Both the position numbers and the translations under genes were made by a program. Positions 15,402-23,295 of a stretch of DNA of 30,004 nucleotides are shown here, in pieces; positions within the stretch are counted from its first letter, which is position 1; each line of letters starts with the position of its first letter. This DNA comes from JBGTLA01 sp041744375 (lineage in GTDB: Bacteria; Actinomycetota; Acidimicrobiia; Spongiisociales; ZC4RG35). The notes under the pieces are model-generated. The model was not told where the DNA came from. It searched no databases and saw only the letters and a program-made list of their open reading frames with translations. The stretch is from NCBI GenBank assembly GCA_041744375.1, contig JBGTLA010000179.1:1-30004 (forward strand), in the 5' to 3' direction.

Positions 15402-15826
15402 AGCAGTCTCCCCCCCTCGAATCTCCACCTCAGAGAAACGACGCGCATCGGTCCGTTGGCGAAGAGCCACACCAGCACCCATGTGGTTGCGAAGTGGATG
15501 AAGAACTGGGAGCCGGTGACCAACCCGGGTGCCACCAGTTGTTGGAGGATGAGCCAGGTGACGATCCCCTCCGGGATGCCGGTGAGTAGACCGAACATGG
15601 TCGGCCAGTCCTTCTCCCAGCGAAACTGCTGGATACCGTGGTAGAGGAACTCCCAGGCGACGCCGACGATCGCCACGATGGCAAGCGCCAGATAGGTGAT
15701 CCGGTAGGCCAATCCCAGAGTGGAGATGCCGGGCAGGAAGGGGGTGACCGCGGCCGTCCAGATGACTCCCACTGTCGCCAGGAGGAAGATTCGGGTCTGG
15801 ATCCGGCCGAACAGCGTGGGGGTCAT
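15398..15826 (-). CDS. Small four-helix membrane protein of unknown function
   Basis: A 142-aa protein with four predicted membrane helices (about residues 9-28, 33-58, 70-90 and 100-122), starting MTPTLFGRIQ. I do not recognise the family. The ATG at 15826 overlaps the stop of the kinase-flavoprotein gene by 4 bp, and its stop overlaps the TSUP start by 4 bp. This start is preferred over an in-frame ATG at 15856. Conserved-looking charged or aromatic positions lie between helices (EFLYHGIQQFRWEKDWP). Its position immediately before the transporter suggests a transporter subunit or a membrane partner for the flavoprotein; both are inference. Confidence 0.75.
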   Translation of the reverse strand: MTPTLFGRIQTRIFLLATVGVIWTAAVTPFLPGISTLGLAYRITYLALAIVAIVGVAWEFLYHGIQQFRWEKDWPTMFGLLTGIPEGIVTWLILQQLVAPGLVTGSQFFIHFATTWVLVWLFANGPMRVVSLRWRFEGGRLL

Positions 15827-18348
15827 ATTGCCTGGCCCCTGACCCACTTCAGCCACTGGCTGATCGAGCGCGCTAGGCCGATTCGCTCACCGAAACCCTG
15901 ACGGGCGAGATCGTCGGCGATCTGGAGAGCGGCGTATTGCAGCCCGAGGAACGAGTCGACCGGTGCGTAGTAACCCCCGAGTGTGGAGGAGCCGCTGGCG
16001 TAGATCCGCCCGGGCGGCGAGTCCGCCCCGATGATGGAGAACGATGGTGACACGTCGAGGCGTCCCAGCGGATTAGCCCGGGTGTCGGTGTGTGTCATGA
16101 GGTCGTCCAGCACCCGGTTGGTGCGGATGTCGGCCTCGAGACCGGTAGCGTCGATGATGAAGTCGACCGTGAGCTCGAGCTGGGCAGTGCCCTTTCCGCT
16201 GAGTTTCACGACCACCCCGTCGGTACCGACCTGGACGTCGTCGACTTCACCGGCCCAGGTCTGGTAGAACCCTTCCCGGCGTCCCTGCTCGAGTTGACGC
16301 TTCCAGGACTTGCGGGGCGCCGTGTTGGTGCCGCCGATCGTCTTGATGAATGCCGGTCTCTCCTCGCGTGGCAGCTTGAGGAGTTGAGATCGGTGCTGGC
16401 CACCCCAGGCCGACTTGGCGAAGTTGAATCCTTGATAGGCAAACCCGTTGGCACCGGGGCGACGGCTGAGGACCGGTCCCTCCGGGCCGGATACGAAGTT
16501 CCTGAACACGTGCCAGATCTTTGTTTGGGCGCCGCGGGCGTCTCTGTCATCGATGAGCCGCTGCAAGATCCGTGAGGCGACGATGCCCGATCCTCGCACC
16601 ATGACGACCCCGGGACGTGAATTGAGCGTTCGGTAGACATGATCGTGGGGCTCGTACGCCGCCACCACCCGGCTGTAGTCCTGATGGTTCTCACGGTACT
16701 GCTGGAGATCTGGCAGGAAGCGTACGCCCGGGTAGCCGAGGGCCAGGTGGACGAAGGGGCTTCGGTAGGCGATGCGTCTTGTCGAGGCCTTGCCCGCCTC
16801 GGGCGTGTGGACCACGAAGTAACCACCTTCGAGGCGTCGTCGCACGGTCCTGACCAGGCCGAGCCGTGTCATCTCGCCGAAGCGGACCCTGTCTGCCTCC
16901 CGCGCCAGCGACTCGTAGACCTGACTCGCCCGCGGTGTGTAGTAATCGGCCAGGATCGGTTCGGTCAGGACGTTCCACAGGGGAGCTAAGAAGTCGCCCA
17001 AGCTGCGGGCAGACAGCGCTTCCCGCACCGCATAGCTGGGGAATCCCCAGATGTTGTCGGGGGTGGATCCGGAGTCGGATCGGATCCGCTCGTGGTCGGG
17101 TATCTGAGAGGTGCGGGCGAGATAGGCATAGGTCTCCCACGGTGTGCGAGTGGGCGTCAACACCACTATCTGCTCTGTGCTGACGCCGGCGATCCGGAGG
17201 AGATCGACCAAGACGAATGACCCGAGACCTCCTCCCACCGTGACGAATGGCACATCGACGATGGGGATGCCGGCGCCCTCCACGTCGGCATCGCTCCACG
17301 TCGAGGTGGCGATCAACGCGGGGGTGACGTCGCCCGCTCTGCCAGGTTGAGCGCCGGCGACGGGGCTGGGGGCACCCGAACCTGGGTGGCGGGATGGGGC
17401 GGGGGTAACGGCCCCGGGAGGTTGGGCGAGAGTCGTCGCTGGTTCGGGAGCCTTGTCCGGAGGTACGGCGCGCGGAGTGATGGGGTCCGGAGTGAAAGCC
17501 GCAACGTTGCTCAGGCCCCGCAGTGCCTCCACCCAGGCGCTGGCGTCGGCGAGCCTATCGTCGGGATCGGTGGCCAGGCCAGTGGTGACGAGGTCGGCCA
17601 GGTCGGGAGGAACATCAGGGTTGAAATCCCGGACCGCTGGCACGTCGGAGCGATCGGGAGATGCTCCCCTCCCAAAGGGCCGTTCGCCCGCCAACATCTC
17701 GAACAGGACGACGGCCAGGGCGTACAGGTCGCTGCGGGCGTCGGCTCGACCCTCGAACTGCTCGGGGGCGGCATAGTAAGGGGTCCCCACGTTGGCCGTT
17801 TGGCCGCTGACCGTTCCCAAGGCGCGGGCCAGTCCGAAGTCGGCCAGGACGAGACGCTCGAAGGGGGTATCGCGCCGGGCGAGAGTCGTGGGAATGTCGT
17901 GGGTGGCCACGGTGCGGAAGAGCACATTGGCGGGCTTGAGGTCGCGATGGATGACTCCCGCCCGATGGGCCACCTGGAGTCCCTTGGCGATGCCTTTGGC
18001 GATGGCAACGGCTCGCTGGATCTGGAATGGCTCACCTTCGTCGCGCGCCGAGAGGCGGTCGGCCAGGCTGCCCCTGTCGGCATACTCCATCACGAAGTAG
18101 GGCTGGCCGTCGGGCATCTGGTCGATGTCGTGGATCTGCACGATCCGGTCTCCGGCGAGTCGGCGCAGCAAGCGGGCCTCTCGCACGAACCGGTCGTGCA
18201 CCTCAGGCCGCTCCGCCCAGCGCGGCGCCAACACCTTGATCGCCACCCGGTCGTCGAGCTCGGAGTCGATTCCCAGCCACACCGAGGCGAAGCTCCCCTC
18301 CCCGAGCTTCGCCTCGATTCGGTAGCGTCCGATCCTCTCGACCGTCAT
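15823..18348 (-). CDS. Ser/Thr protein kinase fused to an FAD/NAD(P)-binding flavin-monooxygenase-like protein
   Basis: An 841-aa two-part protein with no membrane helix. Residues 8-278 form a complete kinase: GEGSFASV (16-23), Lys38, HRDLKPAN with Asp136 and Asn141, DFG 170-172, APE 194-196. Residues 286-356 are a Pro/Ala-rich linker. Residues 358-841 read as a pyridine-nucleotide-dependent flavoprotein: VGGGLGS (371-377) for FAD, a second Rossmann-type GSGIVAS (586-592) probably for NAD(P), IIDATGLEAD (731-740) as the ATG strand linking the two halves, and YASGSSTLGGYY near 783-794. I chose ATG 18348, which overlaps the previous stop by 4 bp; a longer in-frame start at 18456 would run into the preceding gene. 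The kinase may phosphorylate other cluster members or control its own redox domain. The substrate is unknown. Confidence 0.88.
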   Translation of the reverse strand: MTVERIGRYRIEAKLGEGSFASVWLGIDSELDDRVAIKVLAPRWAERPEVHDRFVREARLLRRLAGDRIVQIHDIDQMPDGQPYFVMEYADRGSLADRLSARDEGEPFQIQRAVAIAKGIAKGLQVAHRAGVIHRDLKPANVLFRTVATHDIPTTLARRDTPFERLVLADFGLARALGTVSGQTANVGTPYYAAPEQFEGRADARSDLYALAVVLFEMLAGERPFGRGASPDRSDVPAVRDFNPDVPPDLADLVTTGLATDPDDRLADASAWVEALRGLSNVAAFTPDPITPRAVPPDKAPEPATTLAQPPGAVTPAPSRHPGSGAPSPVAGAQPGRAGDVTPALIATSTWSDADVEGAGIPIVDVPFVTVGGGLGSFVLVDLLRIAGVSTEQIVVLTPTRTPWETYAYLARTSQIPDHERIRSDSGSTPDNIWGFPSYAVREALSARSLGDFLAPLWNVLTEPILADYYTPRASQVYESLAREADRVRFGEMTRLGLVRTVRRRLEGGYFVVHTPEAGKASTRRIAYRSPFVHLALGYPGVRFLPDLQQYRENHQDYSRVVAAYEPHDHVYRTLNSRPGVVMVRGSGIVASRILQRLIDDRDARGAQTKIWHVFRNFVSGPEGPVLSRRPGANGFAYQGFNFAKSAWGGQHRSQLLKLPREERPAFIKTIGGTNTAPRKSWKRQLEQGRREGFYQTWAGEVDDVQVGTDGVVVKLSGKGTAQLELTVDFIIDATGLEADIRTNRVLDDLMTHTDTRANPLGRLDVSPSFSIIGADSPPGRIYASGSSTLGGYYAPVDSFLGLQYAALQIADDLARQGFGERIGLARSISQWLKWVRGQAI

Positions 18349-19241
18349 TCGTTGGGGCCGGCCGGGCCCGGCGGGGGCGCCTCGGAAGGCCCCCCGGACG
18401 TGCTGAAATCCACCCCCGCCGGCTGGAAGTTGTTGGTGTCGGAGGGTATCGCCCATGCGTTGGCGGTTCCTTGCACGAAGAACTCCTGGTTGGTGGGGGC
18501 ATCACCGGCGAAGAGGTCGGCACATTGGCTGAAGAGCGTCAACGAAGAGTTGGGTGGCACGAACCGACCGAGGGTGAATGAGAACGGCACGGCGTGTTGA
18601 GGTCCAGCGCTGGTGGCAACGCCCACGCTTCCCGCCGGATATGTCCGCCACCAATACCCATCGGGCAATTGGGCGGGGTCATAAGCCGAGAGCTCGGTGG
18701 CTGAGGTCCAACACAAGAACTGGTGGTCCGTTGTGGTGGGACTTACGCCGGTCATGGTGAAGAACCCGGAGAAGTGAACGAAGGCCACCAGGCCCTGGTC
18801 GCCTGTGGTGACATCGATCTGGCTCAAGGTCTCAGGCGGCGAGAAACTGAGCCGGGCGGTGCGGAGTTGCTGATTACCGGTGCCGGCGCCCAGCAGCGAC
18901 TGGCGCGTCCGGCCGTTGAGAGTCTCAGCATCGGAGGCGAAGTCGGCGGTTCTGGCCGCGACCACTCGGCCTTCGGCGAGTCGGCGCATAAAGGCCGCCA
19001 TCTGGCCACGGGTGACGTTGTCGTCGGGGCAGAACCGGTCGTTGACGGGCGGATTGCACCCCCGGGTCACGTCGTTGTCCGCGAGCCACGAGATGTCACC
19101 GTGGAAGATGTGCGAGCCGGGGACATCGGCAAAGCGATGACCGGCGTAGACACCCGCCGGTACCAACAACAGGACGAGGATGGCCCCAACGAAAGCCCAC
19201 ATGCGAGGCTTGATCTGGTGAGGTTCGGGTTGGTTCGACAT
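18345..19241 (-). CDS. Membrane-anchored or secreted protein with one S-layer-homology-like repeat
   Basis: A 298-aa protein with an N-terminal hydrophobic helix (14-33; signal anchor or signal peptide ending VYAGH). One S-layer-like module follows (about 37-90): FADVPGSHIFHGDI, TRGCNPPVNDRFCP with Cys62 and Cys71, then VTRGQMAAFMRRL. The rest (100-298) is a beta-rich-looking domain of unknown fold with two more Cys and a Pro/Gly-rich C-terminus. ATG 19241 has an AAGGAG ribosome binding site about 7 nt upstream, and the gap to the receptor kinase is 15 bp. Its stop overlaps the kinase-flavoprotein start. The same repeat occurs three times in the subtilisin across the divergent promoter, so both may attach to the same wall component. 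Confidence 0.85.
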   Translation of the reverse strand: MSNQPEPHQIKPRMWAFVGAILVLLLVPAGVYAGHRFADVPGSHIFHGDISWLADNDVTRGCNPPVNDRFCPDDNVTRGQMAAFMRRLAEGRVVAARTADFASDAETLNGRTRQSLLGAGTGNQQLRTARLSFSPPETLSQIDVTTGDQGLVAFVHFSGFFTMTGVSPTTTDHQFLCWTSATELSAYDPAQLPDGYWWRTYPAGSVGVATSAGPQHAVPFSFTLGRFVPPNSSLTLFSQCADLFAGDAPTNQEFFVQGTANAWAIPSDTNNFQPAGVDFSTSGGPSEAPPPGPAGPNE

Positions 19242-19256
19242 TCCTACTCCTTCGAC

Positions 19257-21515
19257 TCAGTAGTTGATGGTTATCGACACGGGCGCGGACCTCTGGTCGG
19301 TGCCGTCGCTGATGGTGTAAGAAAACGAGGTGTTGTAGCTCACTCCCAGGTCGACCGGGGTGTAGCGGATTCCGCCTTGGGCGCATCCCGAGGCAAACGA
19401 CACAGAGCCATTCTGGGGCTGGGTGAAGCTGACCACGGTCAGCGTGTCGCCGTCGGCGTCCGAGTCGTTGGCCAGGACCGGCAAGCACACCGAACCCTGG
19501 CTGTATTGGAATGTGAAGTTGTCGGCCTCGGCTCGTGGAGGGATGTTCGTCGATGGTGGTTCTGGTTCTGGTTCTGGCTCGGGTTCAGGGTCCGGGTCCG
19601 GTTCCGGTTCGGGATCGGGGTCTGGTTCCGGGTTGGATGGTGGTGGCTGAGTAGGGCTTGATCCAGGAATCGTGGTAGTGGTCGTCGTAGTCGTCGTGGT
19701 TTCAGGGCCGGCGATGACGGTGACGGTGACGGTTCCCCGGGCGGAGTAACCGCGCTCGCTGCTCACCCGGTACGCGAAAGTCGCCTCACCGGTGAAACCC
19801 GCCGCGGGGATGAAGGTGATGGTGGCTCGACGCCGATCGATGATGGCTTGTCCTTTCGTCGGGTCGGGTTTGCTGGCGATGCTGAGCGTGTCCGGGTCAG
19901 GCTCGGGGCCGCCCTGATCGTTGGCGAGCACATCGATCTCGACGGGCTCACCTTCGGTTGTTTCCGCCACGTCATCCTGGACGGAGGGCGCCTGGGGCGA
20001 GGTGACGACGGTGATGGTGACGACGACCGAGTAGCAGACTCCGTCTCGATAGCAGAGCTCCACGGTGAGCTCGTCCCTTCCGGCGTAGGCCTGTTCGGGA
20101 ACATACGTCAGCGTTTGCCCGCGGTCGACGATGGAGGCGCGTCCGTGGGTGGGCCGTTGTGCGATGCGGGCGCTTGTCGGTGTGTCGCGCCGAGCCCGCG
20201 GTCCCATATCCTCCAACGACATCGAGAGGTTCTCGTTCTCGGATACCTGTTCGTCCATTTGGAACACCTCTACGGGGGCATTCTCGTCGGGCGTTGTCGG
20301 GGGAGCCGAGGTGGTGTCCACCCCGATCACGGTCGAATCGGCGGCGTGAAGCGTGGCTGGGGGGCCGTCCCCGTTGAAGAGGGCCATCGCTGCGGCGCCG
20401 ATCAGGACCAAGGCGCCGGTGGCGGTGGCAAAGATTCTCCAACGCGGGACCCGGGATGGCGTACCCGTCTCCGACTGGTGGGGGGCTGCCGCAGCTGCGG
20501 CAGCGATGGCGGTCTCCGGCCCAGTGGGCGGAGGGGGCCCGCCCGGTAGCCCGGTGGGAGCGGCGTCGACCATCTTCGGCTCGTCGACTGGGGTGGGAGC
20601 CAACAGAAGCGCCTCTGCGGCAGCCCCATCAAGGGCCTCGCGAAAGGCGGCGGCATCGGGGTATCTGTCTTCGGGCGACTTGGCCATCGCCGTCTCGACC
20701 ACCGTTGCCACCGCGGCCGGAACTCCGTGGTCGGTCAGGTCGGGAACCGGAACCGAGGCGATTCGCCCCAGCAGCGGCATCAGCGACTCGTCGTTGGGAT
20801 CGAAGAAGGCGGGAACTCCGGTCATGGCGGCGTAAAGGGTGGCTCCCAGGGCATAGACGTCGCTACGAGGGGTGGACTGCTCCCCAGTCAATACCTCCGG
20901 CGGCGCATAGGCGACGGCCGTTGACACCGTTCCGGTGCGGGTCATCGAGCCGGCTTTGAGCCGGGCGATCCCGAAGTCGGTCAGCTTGGCGCCGCCCGCG
21001 TCGGGAAGGAGCACGTTCGAGGGCGAAACGTCGCGATGCAACACCCCGGCGCTGTGAGCGAAGGCCAGGGCGTCGGAGATGTCGAGGGCCATGGACACGG
21101 CTTCGGACACCGAAAGAGGGCCGGTGGTGGCGAGGCGCTCCGCCAATGAGGTGCCGGCGACATGCTCCATCACCAGATAGGGTCTGCCTTCGTCGCTGAG
21201 CCCGGTGTCGAGGATCGTGACGACGTTGGGGTGGGCCGCCACCGTCAGCATCGCAGATCCCTCCGAATCCAGGGCTTTGCGGGCCCGCTCGGTATCGCTC
21301 ACGGCGGTGAGGATCTTCACGGCGACCAGAGTTCCGTCGGTTTGGCGGTGGGCGCTGAAGACGTTGGAGTAGCTGCCGCGACTGATGAGGCGGGCACCGC
21401 TCAGACCGCCGATTCCCAGATCGATGGTGCCCTCGGCCGCGCCGTCAGGGCAAGCCGAAGAAGGGTGGTCTTGACCTCCGCACGTGCCACAAAGGGGTGA
21501 ATCCATGCTTCTCAT
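19257..21515 (-). CDS. Receptor Ser/Thr protein kinase with Cys-knuckle N-terminus and cadherin-like ectodomain
   Basis: A 752-aa protein, first gene of the cluster. Residues 9-22 hold Cys9, Cys12, His17 and Cys22, a possible small metal knuckle. The kinase domain (about 42-300) has SRGSYSNV, Lys67, HRDVSPSN with Asp162 and Asn167, and DFG at 180-182. A Pro/Ala-rich stretch precedes one membrane helix (359-380). The outside part contains cadherin/Ig-like tandem modules: about 440-510, 520-595 (VLANDQGG, TITFIPAAGFTG) and a last one from about 655 (VLANDSDADGDTLTVV). A Thr run and a Glu-Pro/Asp-Pro rod separate the last two. ATG 21515 is preceded by GGAGG; an alternative ATG lies at 21506. It probably senses cell-wall or surface ligands. 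Confidence 0.9.
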   Translation of the reverse strand: MRSMDSPLCGTCGGQDHPSSACPDGAAEGTIDLGIGGLSGARLISRGSYSNVFSAHRQTDGTLVAVKILTAVSDTERARKALDSEGSAMLTVAAHPNVVTILDTGLSDEGRPYLVMEHVAGTSLAERLATTGPLSVSEAVSMALDISDALAFAHSAGVLHRDVSPSNVLLPDAGGAKLTDFGIARLKAGSMTRTGTVSTAVAYAPPEVLTGEQSTPRSDVYALGATLYAAMTGVPAFFDPNDESLMPLLGRIASVPVPDLTDHGVPAAVATVVETAMAKSPEDRYPDAAAFREALDGAAAEALLLAPTPVDEPKMVDAAPTGLPGGPPPPTGPETAIAAAAAAAPHQSETGTPSRVPRWRIFATATGALVLIGAAAMALFNGDGPPATLHAADSTVIGVDTTSAPPTTPDENAPVEVFQMDEQVSENENLSMSLEDMGPRARRDTPTSARIAQRPTHGRASIVDRGQTLTYVPEQAYAGRDELTVELCYRDGVCYSVVVTITVVTSPQAPSVQDDVAETTEGEPVEIDVLANDQGGPEPDPDTLSIASKPDPTKGQAIIDRRRATITFIPAAGFTGEATFAYRVSSERGYSARGTVTVTVIAGPETTTTTTTTTTIPGSSPTQPPPSNPEPDPDPEPEPDPDPEPEPEPEPEPPSTNIPPRAEADNFTFQYSQGSVCLPVLANDSDADGDTLTVVSFTQPQNGSVSFASGCAQGGIRYTPVDLGVSYNTSFSYTISDGTDQRSAPVSITINY
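19558..19635 (-). repeat. GGNTCN hexanucleotide tract encoding an (Asp/Glu)-Pro rod
   Basis: About 13 imperfect 6-bp units of GGNTCN on the plus strand. On the minus strand they encode alternating acidic residue and proline. Third positions vary, so the dipeptide is preserved rather than the exact DNA repeat. A flanking run at about 19669-19703 encodes a Thr tract. Together they form a stiff extracellular spacer before the last cadherin-like module. The tract could change length by slippage in 6-bp steps without breaking the frame. Confidence 0.8.
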
Positions 21516-21729
21516 TGCCTCCCTCGCCTCCGTTCAATCTAGCTTTGCGGTCGGTGCGGCTGCTGGGCCGAGCGACCCGTTGTAAGTTCCCGTCATAGGG
21601 GACATCCTTCTCTGTCCTCCTTTCCGGACGCTTGCACAGGGGGCATGGGCCCGGAAACCGGGCGGAAAGGGAGGGGCGGCACGATTGGTCCACACGGCCG
21701 ATCAAGCGGCCCAGGAGAAGGAGACGAAC
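21516..21729. other. Divergent intergenic region between kinase cluster and protease pair
   Basis: A 214-bp region, the largest gene-free stretch in the window, which must hold promoters for both transcription units. On the minus strand TAGATT (21541-21536) lies 20 nt from the kinase start and could be a -10 box. GGGAAC, reminiscent of ECF-sigma -35 elements, occurs on the same strand near 21589, with no convincing partner. On the plus strand AGGAGAAGGAGA (about 21713-21724) is a strong ribosome binding site for the HtrA-like gene. I see no gene, tRNA or clear operator here apart from the hairpin at 21649-21663. Confidence 0.5.
21649..21663. promoter_or_regulatory. Short perfect inverted repeat upstream of the HtrA-like gene
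   Basis: GCCCGG-AAA-CCGGGC, a 6-bp stem with a 3-nt loop, about 66 nt before the HtrA-like start codon. There is no T-run, so a terminator is unlikely. It may be an operator half-site pair or a 5' leader hairpin of the protease mRNA. GC-rich DNA gives such short palindromes by chance fairly often. Confidence 0.3.
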
Positions 21730-23295
21730 ATGCACATGCCCAAGAGGTTGTCAGCGATCACAGCCCTCATGCTGGTCATCGTGGCCTGCGGAGGCCCGAT
21801 CATCGAAGGGAGCGAAGATGCCGACGGATCCGCCACCACCGTGACTACGTTCGTGGTGATGGACGCCGATGAGCGGGGCCCGGTGGACTCGCTCACGGGA
21901 GTTCGTTCCGCAGTGGTGCGTATCGTCGGTCAGGGAACATTCGCCGATCCGATGGGTGGCGAGCTCGCCAACGTTCCGGGCTCCGGATCCGGTTTCGTCA
22001 TCGATGGCGAAGGGCTGGCGCTCACCAACAACCATGTGGTCACGGGAGCAGCCTTTCTCGACGTGCACGTCGACGGCGAGGACACTCCCAGGAGTGCCCG
22101 GGTGATAGCGGTGTCGGAGTGCTCCGACCTCGCTCTCATCGACATCGATGGCCAGTTCGACTCGTGGCTGACGTTCTACGATGGTGAGATCGAGCCGGGT
22201 CGTGAGGTCTTCGCGGCGGGTTTCCCGCTCGGTGATCCGGCCTACTCGCTGACCAGCGGTGTAATTGCCCGTGCCCCGCGACCCTCCATGACCCAGTTCG
22301 CCTCGGTGGCGAGCGAGGTCGAGCACACCGCCCAATCGTTACCCGGCAGCTCGGGCGGTCCTCTCGTCACCTCCGACGGCCGGGTAGTGGCCGTGCACTA
22401 CGCAGGTCGGGCCGATACCGCCCAGCGGTTCGCCATTGGCCGCGACGAGGTTCTTCAGCATCTCGATACCCTGCGTGAGGGCCAAGACGTGACCGCTCTC
22501 GGGATCAACGGCGAGGCCTTTGCCGCCGATGACATCTCTGGCATCTTCGTCTACTCGGTGGCCTCGGGTTCGATCGCCGACCGGGGCGGAGTGCGCTCGG
22601 GGGACCTGGTCACCCGCCTCGAAGGCATCGACCTCGCCGTCGACGGGACGATGGACAGCTACTGCCGAATCCTGCGATCCCATACCTCCGAGGACGCCCT
22701 CTCCATCCAGGTGTTTCGCCCCGACACGGGTGAGCTCCTCGAAGGCACGCTCAACGTCGACGACGGAGCCCTGGCGGTCCGGCAAGCGGCCATGAACGAT
22801 GGCTCCGCCGCTGTCGCCCAGGAAGACACCGTCACGGTTGCCAACGACCCGGGAACCCTCAGCGCCCAGGTACCGGCGACGTGGTTGGAGACCGAGACCG
22901 GCACCTGGACACTGGACGGGACCGAGGTCGGGAACTACCTGGCGGCTGCCCCCGACGTCGACGCATTCTTCTCCGGGTGGAGGGTCCCCGGGATGTTTCT
23001 CGCCCGGAGCCACGAGTTGGTGTCGGCCCACTCGCCGTCATCGTTGCTGGAAGAATTTGGCGACGTGGGCGACGGCTGTGAGGCGCCCATCGTGGACGAC
23101 TATGACGACGGCGTCTATGTCGGTGTCTACGACTCGTGGACCGACTGCGGGGGGTCGGCGACTCTCTTTCGAGTCGTGACCCGGACACCTTCGGGGCAGG
23201 CGCTGGTGTACCTGGAGATCATCGTTCCGGACGGAGTCGACCTCGGTGTGGCCGATCTAGTGGCATCCACCTTCATCGCTCTGGACACGTTGTGA
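21730..23295 (+). CDS. HtrA-like trypsin-fold serine protease lipoprotein with PDZ and extra C-terminal domain
   Basis: A 521-aa exported protease. The N-terminus MHMPKRLSAITALMLVIVAC is a lipoprotein signal with lipobox Cys20, so the protein should be tethered to the outer face of the membrane. The chymotrypsin-like domain has the triad His102 (TNNHVV), Asp133 (SECSDLALID) and Ser208 (LPGSSGGPL). A PDZ domain follows (about 245-335; VASGSIADRGGVRSGD). Residues 375-521 form a further domain I do not recognise, with a Cys pair (GDGCEAP, WTDCGG). ATG 21730 is chosen because AGGAGAAGGAGA lies just upstream; a GTG at 21685 would place hydrophilic residues before the signal. It ends in a 4-bp overlap with the subtilisin gene and is divergent from the kinase cluster. 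Confidence 0.9.
   Translation: MHMPKRLSAITALMLVIVACGGPIIEGSEDADGSATTVTTFVVMDADERGPVDSLTGVRSAVVRIVGQGTFADPMGGELANVPGSGSGFVIDGEGLALTNNHVVTGAAFLDVHVDGEDTPRSARVIAVSECSDLALIDIDGQFDSWLTFYDGEIEPGREVFAAGFPLGDPAYSLTSGVIARAPRPSMTQFASVASEVEHTAQSLPGSSGGPLVTSDGRVVAVHYAGRADTAQRFAIGRDEVLQHLDTLREGQDVTALGINGEAFAADDISGIFVYSVASGSIADRGGVRSGDLVTRLEGIDLAVDGTMDSYCRILRSHTSEDALSIQVFRPDTGELLEGTLNVDDGALAVRQAAMNDGSAAVAQEDTVTVANDPGTLSAQVPATWLETETGTWTLDGTEVGNYLAAAPDVDAFFSGWRVPGMFLARSHELVSAHSPSSLLEEFGDVGDGCEAPIVDDYDDGVYVGVYDSWTDCGGSATLFRVVTRTPSGQALVYLEIIVPDGVDLGVADLVASTFIALDTL

Noticed and set aside
15402..15482. Longer N-terminus for the TSUP transporter
   Set aside because: It would overlap the upstream gene by 85 bp; GTG 15401 forms a GTGA junction with a good ribosome binding site, like the other junctions of the cluster.
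14118..15644. 508-codon plus-strand frame opposite the TSUP gene
   Set aside because: Rich in His, Gly and Gln with no hydrophobic core; the minus strand gives a coherent membrane transporter with coupled starts.
19558..19635. CRISPR-like or tandem-DNA repeat interpretation of the GGNTCN tract
   Set aside because: The units are 6 bp, in frame and coding for alternating acidic residue and Pro; there are no spacers.
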